Shown piece after piece: positions 55,570 to 64,000 of a stretch of DNA of 64,000 bases. The DNA comes from Porpolomopsis calyptriformis (taxonomy: Eukaryota > Basidiomycota > Agaricomycetes > Agaricales > Hygrophoraceae). Within the stretch, counting starts at the first letter, position 1. Each line of letters starts with the position of its first letter. The position numbers were made by a program, and so were the translations under genes. The notes under the pieces are model-generated. The model made no database searches. It was given only the letters and a program-made list of their open reading frames with translations, and was not told the origin of the DNA. The stretch spans positions 2,286,501 through 2,350,500 of the forward strand of contig OX621166.1 of assembly GCA_951640195.1 (NCBI GenBank). Reading direction: 5' to 3'.

Positions 55570-57254
55570 ATGTCGGGGTTCCCCATGAAAGCGACATCAG
55601 AGAAACTGGGAGGCTACCAGTTCTACCGGGAGGTGCTCGGGAGCCCGAAATTTATCGTTGCCCCCATGGTAGATCAAAGTGAACTGGTAAACACACAACT
55701 TTTTCTACATACTTCGCGTCCTTATATTCGATACATCATTCAGGCGTGGAGAAGACTATCCCGCCGTTATGGAGCGCAAGTGAGTGGGATCCCTTTCTGG
55801 CTCACCCTACTCAATTCGTCAAAGGTTGTGTATACCCCCATGATCAACGCCAAGGTTTCTTTTAGTTTTGAATAGTAAACCTTGTCTTACACCGAAGCCC
55901 AGATGTTTGCTGAGGGGTCGCGGAAAGGGTACCGCAACCAAAATTTTAATATTCCAAACGGTGAAGAAGGTGGTTCTCAGGACAGGCCACTCATCGTTCA
56001 GTTCTGCGCAAATAATCCGGAACAACTTCTTGTATCAGCTAAAATCGTCGAGCCTCATTGTGATGCCGTAGATATTAATTTGGGCTGTCCTCAGGACATT
56101 GCCAAGAAAGGTCACTATGGAAGTTATCTACAAGAGGACTGGAATCTCATATTTACACTAAGTGAGCAGCTTTTCGCCCCCCCTAACTTCCTAATTTTTC
56201 ATCCCCTTTACATTCCTTTTGCAGTAAACACCCTTCACAATGGTCTCTCCATCCCTGTCACAGCCAAGTTCCGCATTTTCCCCACTGTTGCACAGACAGT
56301 CGAATACGCGAAGATGCTTGAGTGTGCAGGCGCCCAAATTCTTGCTTGTCATGGCCGCACGAGGGAACAGCGCGGACATAACTGCGTATGTCCCCTTTTT
56401 AAAATTAATGTCACCCACATTGATCCCACTTGCAGGGTCTGGCCGATTGGGAACAGATACGTGCCGTGAAGGAAGCCGTCTCCGTTCCCGTCTTTGCAAA
56501 CGGCAACATTCTCTATCATTCCGACATCGAAAAGTGCCTGCAAGCTACCGGCGCAGATGCAGTCATGTGCGCGGAGGGTCAGCTGTACAATGCTGCTCTG
56601 TTTTCACCCGCTCTCGCTTCACCCGTTTTCGATGCCGGCCTCCACCCACCACATGCTGATCTAGCGTTGGAGTATTTGTCCATCGCGAAAGAGCTGAAAA
56701 CGAAGCCGTCCATGAGCGCTGTCAAGGGTCACCTTTTTAAATTGATGCGGCCTGGGTTGACACGGGAAACCGACCTCCGAGATAAGTTGGGAAAGATCAA
56801 GAATGAAGGCACCATCGACGTATACATCGAATTGGTTCAAGAGATGAAAAGGCGAATGGATGTGAGCTTCCATGTGTCACATTGGACCACACCGACTCTA
56901 ACTGAATCCCACCTTCGTGGTCGGTAGCGCGATGCACAAGAAGCAGCGAGTTTGTCGATAAAGGAACTTATCAAGATTGATCCACCCACTGGATTGAAGG
57001 TTCTTCCGTATTGGTTGGCTCAACCGTATTTTCGACCCCCACCCTCATCGCAATTAGGCAAATCACCCCAAATGACTGACAAGGCACACGAGAAAGCCGA
57101 CCAAGCGATAACCGGTGCGCTCAAGCACATTCCTCGTTGACTATGCTGCTCACTTTTGCTTGCAGGGAAGCGACCTCTCTCCGAATGCCAAACTGATCTC
57201 GAGGAACAACCGGATGAGACAAAACGGACAAGGTTGCAGGCTGCAGGTTCTTAA
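55570..57254 (+). CDS. DUS1: tRNA-dihydrouridine synthase 1
   Basis: Flavoenzyme reducing uridines 16/17 of tRNA. Start at 55570 ([20 protein letters not shown]). Then [36 protein letters not shown], the FMN-barrel start, [40 protein letters not shown] with the catalytic Cys, [51 protein letters not shown], and [20 protein letters not shown]. About eight introns. A late intron (about 57116-57168, GTGCGC donor) gives a tail [20 protein letters not shown] and a stop at 57252-57254; unspliced it would stop at 57138. Family assignment is firm; the tail is inferred. Confidence 0.92.
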
Positions 57255-57767
57255 AGCAAATGGTCCGCACCATAATCTATCACCTCCCTTCGAAGGTAAC
57301 CATTTTATGTAGATCTTCTCGGCTGGCGATCGTTTCGGTATGTTGAAATTAGTTATTTCTGCTAAATCCAAGACCCACTCTACCTTCTAAGCATTACGAG
57401 CTTTTTAGAGGCGCAGGTTATATGCTTCGTCCCGAACGAAATGTATTATCTTCCACTACAAGTGTCGCCACGCCAGCGCTGCGGATACGGCCTGCTCTAA
57501 TATTTTTATGGCCGATTGAAACATCCTGTAATTCGTTGATCTCCTATCCAGCCTAGAAATTGCTTTTTTCCACATCGCCATACACTCAATTCCTCTATCA
57601 AATTTATCTTTCGATCACTAACGAAGGAGCGTTTTCGATTCCGTCTACGTGGCTAATATCCAGCAACCGCTAGACCATTATTATACAGGAAGGTCCTTTG
57701 TCCTATCATCTTATGTAGCAGACGAGAATGACGTCGCATCCTCCATCGCGACGACTCTTTGTCATGC
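57255..57767. other. Intergenic, convergent 3' ends
   Basis: Between DUS1 and the J-like gene. AT-rich in 57480-57610. No gene seen. Confidence 0.4.
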
Positions 57768-58982
57768 TTATTTGGCCTATGCAAGCAAATCAGCAGGAAT
57801 GACTTCAAAGATGGGACCGATCGTACATTGTGCGACAGGCTGGTTTCTTGGGCCATTAGATCATTCAGACATCTCGCCACGATACCCACGCCCTCTTCGA
57901 CCATGAGCTTGTCCTTCTCGACAACCCTACCCATCAGTCGTCGGAATCGGTCTGGATGCCATCGCAACTGCGCGCTTCGGATCCTCTCCTTGCGCGATTG
58001 TTTCTTCGAATGAAGTGGAGAGAAGAAGAACGCAATGATATTTGCGGGTATGAGATCGGCTAAATCGGTGTGCTGCGAGACGACCGGCCAAGGGATGGCG
58101 TGGAATGTGAGAGGGTCAGAGGAACTAGCGATAGCTGCCCAACGGGTTTCGTAGGCCCCCCAAGCGTCGATCATCATTTGATCTGCTTTTGCTTGCTCCT
58201 TCTTCTCGCGCTCTTTCTGTTCAACACAAGCCCTCATCCTCTCTTCCGCTACTCTCTGCTTCTCTTGAATCCGCCTTTGCCGAATCCGGGCTTCGATTCG
58301 TCGGACCTCTTCTTGAACGACTCTTGATTTCTCCTTCTCTCGCTGGATCGCCATCCTTCTTACTTCTTCCTGATGCCTCATCCACCTCGCTGCATCTGCC
58401 TCGTAGCCGTATATCATCTCCTCCCATATCGTCTTCTGCAACTCTTCCGGTCCTGAAACCCTTCTAGGTCTCTTCGGGATGAAAGTTTCAGAAAGAAAGA
58501 TCTGCTGTTCCAGTACCCAGCAATCCGCCTTTCTGCTGTTGCCCTTTGCCAACCTCACGGATTCTTGCTCGGCAACCCACGCGTAAGTATTGGCCGTGTA
58601 GTGCCATGGGCAGATTCTCGCGCTTTCGTCGTAAGTGCGAGCGTGGGGAGTCTTGGGTCGTGACGGATGTCGACAATCAGATAACTCCTGAACTACCTTC
58701 GCTCGCAACAGAGGGTGAGGATGGTATTGGGGACTGCTGGGGGTGTGGGGTCGTAGATTGGTCATTGATCAATTTGCTGCGTTGTTGAACTATGCCAGAT
58801 GAGTCTTCAAGAGAAGCGAGGAAAGCAGGAGGATTCGGTGTATCCGACAATAATAAGCCCGCTTCTTGGGGGACCAGGGCAGGAAAGAACATGTTGTACC
58901 TCGTTGTATCGGCGTGAGATGTACTTTCGACGTGAGAGTGTGTGTGGTACGGAAGTGCAGCCTCGTTGCTTGCCATGCTCAT
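57768..58982 (-). CDS. Coiled-coil protein with HPD motif (NFKBIL1-like)
   Basis: Start at 58980-58982 (MSMASNEAALPYHTHSHVES), a Pro/Ser-rich first exon. The main exon has an Arg/Glu-rich coiled coil (EEVRRMAIQREKEKSRVVQE, then ARIRQRRIQEKQRVAEERMR) and a C-terminal segment FHAIPWPVV, SRKERIRSAQLRWHPDRFRR and VEEGVGIVARCLNDLMAQET. The WHPDRF context resembles the degenerate J-like end of NFKBIL1-type proteins, and HPD is the J-domain signature. A last intron (about 57778-57837) gives LSHNAK and a stop at 57768-57770. The junction between the first and main exons (58600-58790) is unresolved: two frames overlap there. Confidence 0.72.
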
Positions 58983-59322
58983 TCTTCGTGATCGATAACC
59001 TCACACGGCGTTAAGTTGATGAATCATATCGATTGGGTTGAAAATATTCTTGTACAGGGCTTAGATGTGAATTATGGAAAAACATCTGTTCGAGAGCAGC
59101 ACAACCAGCGTATTGCCTATTCTTGAATTGAGAGTGCACATCTACAGTGCACGAACAAGATGGTAGTGGTAGTAGGGGGTCCGTGGACGAGCAAAAAATA
59201 TAAATAATGTAATTAAGCGCTATGTGATAAACCGTCTTAGGTCGAGCAAAAACCGGAGTCACTGAGGGCTTCTTCTCCTTTAGTCGAGGTTGGTTCCAGT
59301 CGCACAGAATCTATCATTGGGA
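58983..59322. other. Intergenic
   Basis: 340 bp between the J-like gene start and the end of casein kinase 2 alpha. Nothing seen. Confidence 0.4.
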
Positions 59323-60693
59323 TCAAGGGTCAAAGATGTAAGCCTGAGGACTTGCGGAGAAAGAAGTAATCTCACTGAAATATGCATGGGCTTGAGCTTC
59401 TCTTGCTGTGAGGCGTTGTTGGTGGTCGTATTTGAGTAGTTTATCAAGAAGGTCTAGGGACTCTGGCGATGCCTGGTGTTGTGTCTCCGGGGTCGCGAAA
59501 CGAACCCACAGTTGCTTTGGGTAACTAAGAAAACGGACAACCAGGTCAAGGGCGTCCGTTGGCAAAGAGGCGTGCCCAAATACGTACTTTCGAAGCAATG
59601 AGTCGAGGTCAGTCTCGAAGTGGATACCGTAAGTCTTCAAATACAGGTCAAACTGTGCAGTCCCAAGTGTCTTCATAATTTTTAGCAATTGGTCGTCATT
59701 GTCGGAACCGCGGAAGAAATGTTCTTTTCGAAAGATCTAGGGCAGAGTATTCAAGGTGGTAAGCGTGACTCCATATTTATTGGGATAACTCTTGCCCACC
59801 ATTGACGCAAACATGCATCCAACACTCCACATATCCAGGCTATAGTCGTACCTTTTATACCCAACGAGTAACTCGGGAGCCTTGTAATATCTAGATCCCA
59901 CCCGTATATGATACTCTGTACCAGGGTGGTAGAATTCTGCCAAACCCCAATCGATCAATCTCAGCTATAACAAATCTCTGGGTCAGTTTTCGCGGAGGGT
60001 GTAATTGATGGAGTATTGATACTTCTCGACGGCGCTGATCTATCATCACGTTTCCGGGTTTCACGTCTCGATGCATGATACCATGCGAATGTACAAAGTC
60101 CAAGGCCTTTTGAGGAACCGGTAAAAAAAAATTTTTTTTTTGTGAAACTTGTATAAGTGATTTACCTTTAAGAGCTGGAAGGTGTAGTACTTGATATCCG
60201 CCTCCGTCAGCTTGGGGAATAAAACCTTCCACTCCACATTCTCCACATATTCCATGATCAGGCTATGATACCGAGCAGAACAATCGCGGACGACATCCAG
60301 GAGAGCGACCACGTTGGGACCACCCGTTAGATTTCTAAGAATCTTGATCTCACGGTTGATTTTCTTCGCCGCAACGGGTTTGAGGACTTTGATTATACAC
60401 TTGTCGTTGTTGACCATGTCTGTCCCCTCAAACACCTGGTGGTTGCTATATGAGAGGTCACGATGACACCTTCGGTCAAGGTCGACTGACCTCAGAGTAC
60501 TTCCCCCCTCCAACTCGTCGAACAATTTCATAACGTTCCGGGGAACTCCAATCGATCCGGAAGTTGTCTAAAGATATGCATGAATAAAGCACGTTTTTAA
60601 TTTGCGCAGAAGAACCGCAAGGAACGCCCACTCGCCATAATCATACCACGAACGTCCAAGGGTCGCATTAACATTTGAATAAACGCGAGCCAT
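59323..60693 (-). CDS. CKA1: Casein kinase 2 catalytic subunit alpha
   Basis: Constitutive acidophilic Ser/Thr kinase. Start at 60691-60693: [22 protein letters not shown]-donor intron (TATG|GCGAGT, about 60578-60639) joins it to [20 protein letters not shown], then [27 protein letters not shown] with the ATP loop and Lys. Catalytic loop [14 protein letters not shown], the CK2-specific DWG in [15 protein letters not shown], then [29 protein letters not shown] and [20 protein letters not shown]. The C-terminus is [20 protein letters not shown] followed by a short tail ending YIFDP. The family's usual R.KIGRGKYSEVFEG has Gly-rich loop changes here (VGGGKYSEV). Six introns. Confidence 0.93.
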
Positions 60694-61059
60694 GTATGCG
60701 AGCTCGCAAAAGTGTACGCTCTCTTCTGGGTTGGTTCTGTGGTGGAGCAAGTTAGCGCAAGCGGCGCATTTAAGGGAAGCTGTTCAGCGGCAACGTTTTG
60801 TACAGATACCAAATAAGGACAAGCACAGGTGTAAGCCGGCGAATAAATACTTTTATGTACACTCTCAGCGATGGATGTTGGCATAAAACGTGTGTAGATA
60901 GAAGAGAAATCCCTATGACATATATGAGGTGTAGGAAATGCAAAAGAAAGCGGGGGAATGATGGTGTGTATGCAAGAAACCTAGGTTACAATCACAGTCA
61001 GAGGGCTGCAGGTGGAAACGGGTGGCAGCACTCACGGGAATATATGCAAAAACAAATCG
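60694..61059. other. Intergenic
   Basis: 366 bp between CK2 alpha and the Sec7 gene's 3' end. Nothing seen. Confidence 0.4.
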
Positions 61060-63999
61060 CTAAGAACCATTGTAATCATGATCTGGGGCCCCTATTTGCA
61101 GATATGCTAACACCAACGCAATAGAGCTATTCTGCTGACATTGCAGCTCCAAATCCCGTCCAGACCACAATCTACCCTCCACACGCGACGGCTGATCAAT
61201 TTCATGCGGGGTGTCATTATCTTCCTCCTCGAAGGGATCACGGGTGTCGTGCTCATTGAGATTGAAGTCCGGTTCCATCCGTCCGGCACCATGACGATGG
61301 TAGACCTGGCTGCGAGATTTCGAGCGAATATGAGTAGGTGCAGACCCATTAGATCGGCCATTTCGTCCGGTCACTGGCGATCTGCGCTGTTCAGAGGAGA
61401 AATGACTTCCGTTAGAACTCTGGCGGGGAGAGGCAAGTCGTTGAAGTGCTCGGTCAATAGCCAAAGGAATCGGCCGCACAGAAAAGGGTTCAGAACCGAG
61501 AAGGGTTTCCTGTAATACTCTGAATGCCGTGCTCTCGGCTGCAGGATGGAATTTTGAGGCGCCAGGAGACAATGAGCGCATGGAGGCGAACGTCGACGAG
61601 GAAGAAGCGTCGATTTGTCGCTTCAGTGCCACAATCCACTGATGCCGAAGCACTGGATCGTCGACGCTGAACATGTACCTTCTCTTCACGCCATTTTGGT
61701 TTGGGAATGCCACCTGGAAGGTGTTCCGCATAAAGGCGCGCTCCACAACGATAGAACTGCTCAGTGGTAGGCCAAAATACCGCAGCGCATGCGGGCCCGA
61801 CCGACACATGATCATCGTCTTCGCTCCGAGGGACGTCCCCGTAACACGGAAGGAGGCTTCCGACGACTTACCAAAGGTCAGGACATCAGGTTCGAAATGC
61901 AATTCCTGGCCATATAGTTGAATAAATAGCTCAGGATCGGGTTGTGGTATGCGAAGAATAATGGGTTCTGACTGCACTCGATAGGTTAAACGGAGTGGGA
62001 GAGCACGCTTGATGGTGATAAGGATATTTGCTGGACCAGTGGAAGAGGGGTTGCGAGCCTGGAAGAGTTTCTCATGGTAGATGGAATTGTACACGGTTTC
62101 CAACAAATGGTCAGATACTAATCCCCTAGCGTCATATCTTCTGAAAGCATCCAAAAATCCTCGGCTGGTGAAATTGTGCCGCGGGTAGCCAGTAGGACCA
62201 GGCTCCTGTGAAATACCTCCGTGTAACATTTCATTGAGGCTCACTAGAGCTCGAACGAGACGGATCGCCAAGTCCCTATCATATGCAACTATCCCCGCGT
62301 TGGCCTCATACCACCGACTCGCAAATGCATCCAAAAGATATTCAAGTGCGTGGCTGTGCGGAGAGGTGGGAACGTTGATTGAGAAGAGAAAGACGCGTAA
62401 CGCCTTGTCCACGCGTAGGCCCGCAAAGCCAAATTCGTCGACAAATGCCTTCAATACCAATTTCGAAGTCCTTCGTGACAAGTAATCACCAAGCCGTGCT
62501 CGCTCTAGCTCTAACGTCCTGAATAACAGTTGGCCCAAGGCAATGGGATCATCACGAACACCAGCCCTCTCGAATAACGAGGCGATAGCATAGTCTGGAT
62601 CTTTGGAGAAATGAGGAATAAAAGAACGAATCAAGGGATTACGGGGGACAGGCGCATAATTTGGCATCTTCGCTGGAAGTTCTTCCCGTTCCCCGCTGAA
62701 ACGAAGATGGCGGAGTAGAACGACACTTTTGACTACGAATTTCCTGTCCAAAGGATTGGGCTTGGATGAATCCAGGATATGATCCCGGTCCATGATGGGC
62801 TTGGCAATGACAAGAAGGTCGCTGAATAAAAACAGGAAACGGTCCTTCACCGTATTGGAGTTAACAACCTGGAGGACAGGCGAGGAGAGCAATAATTTGC
62901 GAGGGGGATCGTCGATGGCAGCAGCCCACATGGGGCTCCTCAGCCCACGTCCGAGCATCTCTTCTAACCGTTCTAGGACAATAGCCCCTTGCGACCTTGT
63001 AGGGAGCTGAGAGTATTGAGAAGACGTTGTGGAAGATGACTCAGATGTAGATTGCGGTGGATAGTCCTCAAGAGACGACAATGGGTCAGGCGTTGCTGAG
63101 GAAGGGGGTTCAGGTGGGGAAAGACGTGCTGGAGGAGGATCGGGATACGGATGAAATTCGTCTTGTTCAATACCGAGTTCCTTGGGAGGATTGGTTTTTC
63201 TCGCTCTCGGTGTTTTCTCTGCATCCGTAGTATCCGCGCCGATCGTGCTCGACTTATTCGGTGTTGGTATTCGAACAGTTTCTATCACCTCAGGGGGGGA
63301 TAATTGCTTCCCAAGGAGGGTGCTGCCAGTTGCACTCGTAGGAGTACGTGATTTCTCGCTTCCGACCTCTTCCCAATCCGCACTCAAGTCGTTTTCTTTC
63401 CGGCCGCGGAGGAGGTCCGAGAGCGATGGCTTTTTATTTGCATTCTGAGCTGAGGGAGCTCGGGGTTCAGCCATGGGCGAGGTACTAGATGACGGCGACA
63501 TTTGAGAGAATATCTTCTTTGCATTCAACCACTTCTTGACGCCTTCACGGTTCATTGGCAGTTTCAAATTCAGCGATCCCGTGGCGGCCGGAGGCGGAGA
63601 TGTCGGGGGAACGTTGAAATAGTCAACGTGAGAGGAAGATGGAGAAAGTGGAGGCGAGCTGAACTTTGCCAGCAAACGACTATCCGACGCCTGGTGGGAA
63701 AGCTTACGCTCTCTCGTCATCTCCGGTGTCTGCGCCGGAGTATTACCAGACGAATTAGAGCCATGCGCCGGATGATCACCATCAGGGTGCAGGATCGTCA
63801 CATCAGGCGTCGAAGCTGATTGTGCCATCCCCTTGACACGATTCCGTTGCTCTTCATGCTTCTTCATTCTCGGAAAGGGAAAAAGCTTGGCATTCTGATA
63901 CTTTCCTAAATCTACTGTGGAAGCCGGTGGAACGGGCCAAACCCCACCCGGGCTTGAGTGTGGCGCCAGAGACAGTATGGATGCGGAAGCAGGCGGCGA
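61060..63999 (-). CDS. Sec7-PH ARF guanine-nucleotide exchange factor, 5' end outside window
   Basis: Open without introns for 2.9 kb. An ATG exists at 63865-63867, but the frame stays open to the window edge (VPPASTVDLGKYQNAKLFPF upstream), so the true start is outside. N-terminal 300 residues are disordered, Ser/Pro-rich. The Sec7-like domain follows a PH-like beta segment (KDRFLFLFSDLLVIAKPIMD): YAIASLFERAGVRDDPIALG, LGDYLSRRTSKLVLKAFVDE, GLRVDKALRVFLFSINVPTS, FASRWYEANAGIV, RLVRALVSLNEMLHGG. A C-terminal PH-like domain includes KRRYMFSVDDPVLRHQWIVA. The Sec7 core is diverged: the family's usual motif 1 glutamate is not obvious. It resembles fungal Syt1/Yel1-type exchangers. Confidence 0.85.
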   Translation of the reverse strand, partial: SPPASASILSLAPHSSPGGVWPVPPASTVDLGKYQNAKLFPFPRMKKHEEQRNRVKGMAQSASTPDVTILHPDGDHPAHGSNSSGNTPAQTPEMTRERKLSHQASDSRLLAKFSSPPLSPSSSHVDYFNVPPTSPPPAATGSLNLKLPMNREGVKKWLNAKKIFSQMSPSSSTSPMAEPRAPSAQNANKKPSLSDLLRGRKENDLSADWEEVGSEKSRTPTSATGSTLLGKQLSPPEVIETVRIPTPNKSSTIGADTTDAEKTPRARKTNPPKELGIEQDEFHPYPDPPPARLSPPEPPSSATPDPLSSLEDYPPQSTSESSSTTSSQYSQLPTRSQGAIVLERLEEMLGRGLRSPMWAAAIDDPPRKLLLSSPVLQVVNSNTVKDRFLFLFSDLLVIAKPIMDRDHILDSSKPNPLDRKFVVKSVVLLRHLRFSGEREELPAKMPNYAPVPRNPLIRSFIPHFSKDPDYAIASLFERAGVRDDPIALGQLLFRTLELERARLGDYLSRRTSKLVLKAFVDEFGFAGLRVDKALRVFLFSINVPTSPHSHALEYLLDAFASRWYEANAGIVAYDRDLAIRLVRALVSLNEMLHGGISQEPGPTGYPRHNFTSRGFLDAFRRYDARGLVSDHLLETVYNSIYHEKLFQARNPSSTGPANILITIKRALPLRLTYRVQSEPIILRIPQPDPELFIQLYGQELHFEPDVLTFGKSSEASFRVTGTSLGAKTMIMCRSGPHALRYFGLPLSSSIVVERAFMRNTFQVAFPNQNGVKRRYMFSVDDPVLRHQWIVALKRQIDASSSSTFASMRSLSPGASKFHPAAESTAFRVLQETLLGSEPFSVRPIPLAIDRALQRLASPRQSSNGSHFSSEQRRSPVTGRNGRSNGSAPTHIRSKSRSQVYHRHGAGRMEPDFNLNEHDTRDPFEEEDNDTPHEIDQPSRVEGRLWSGRDLELQCQQNSSIALVLAYLQIGAPDHDYNGS

Positions 64000-64000
64000 T

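Overview
The window is nuclear DNA of a filamentous basidiomycete, most likely an agaricomycete. The genes are dense and lie on both strands. Most are broken by many short introns (about 45-65 nt) with GT-AG ends, and nearly every protein is of fungal type. Two introns appear to use GC donors. Introns were placed by eye, from splice signals and from continuity of family motifs, so exact exon edges carry some error. There are no prokaryotic operons, CRISPR arrays or recognisable full-length transposons.

Layout. 0-2.5 kb: two partial or decayed genes that look lineage-specific. 2.6-5.8 kb: RACK1/Cpc2 (with an intronic U24 snoRNA) divergent from a nucleoside hydrolase. 6.1-6.9 kb: a bZIP-like factor. 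7.4-12.1 kb: BUB2 divergent from an AP-4 epsilon-like adaptin, with only 73 bp between start codons. 12.5-16.8 kb: a hypothetical protein, a DUF1771-Smr protein ending in a CaaX box, and ornithine decarboxylase antizyme, whose two frames need a +1 ribosomal frameshift. 17.3-23.5 kb: RPS2, a long disordered protein, exosome subunit RRP46 and an NmrA-like NAD(P) epimerase. 23.9-28.3 kb: a tandem pair of cytochrome P450 genes. 28.6-31.0 kb: bleomycin hydrolase with a candidate myristoylation signal and a long intronic hairpin.

31-36 kb: a simple-repeat-rich spacer and a Mei2-like RNA-binding protein, divergent from TFIIH p44 (SSL1). 36.6-41.5 kb: a segmental tandem duplication. The block carrying SSL1 and a small secreted protein gene was copied; the SSL1 copy is a ruin, while the secreted copy stays open and has diverged. 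42.3-47.7 kb: a disordered protein, a cysteine-rich single-pass membrane protein and a proline-rich secreted repeat protein. 48.4-51.7 kb: MCM2. 52-54.3 kb: small unrecognised genes and unexplained sequence. 54.4-57.3 kb: MIA40 divergent from DUS1. 57.8-60.7 kb: an HPD-motif coiled-coil protein and casein kinase 2 alpha. 61.1 kb to the window end: a Sec7-PH ARF exchange factor running off the edge.

Most of the window is housekeeping: translation and its control (RACK1, RPS2, U24, DUS1, RRP46), replication and cell cycle (MCM2, BUB2, CK2), transcription and repair (SSL1), trafficking (AP-4 epsilon, Sec7) and polyamine control (antizyme). The accessory material is the P450 pair, the secreted proteins and the 0-2.5 kb genes. 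I found no clearly new multi-gene system. The most informative signals are the antizyme recoding site, the intronic snoRNA, the SSL1/secreted-protein duplication, the intronic hairpin and the patchy P450 conversion.
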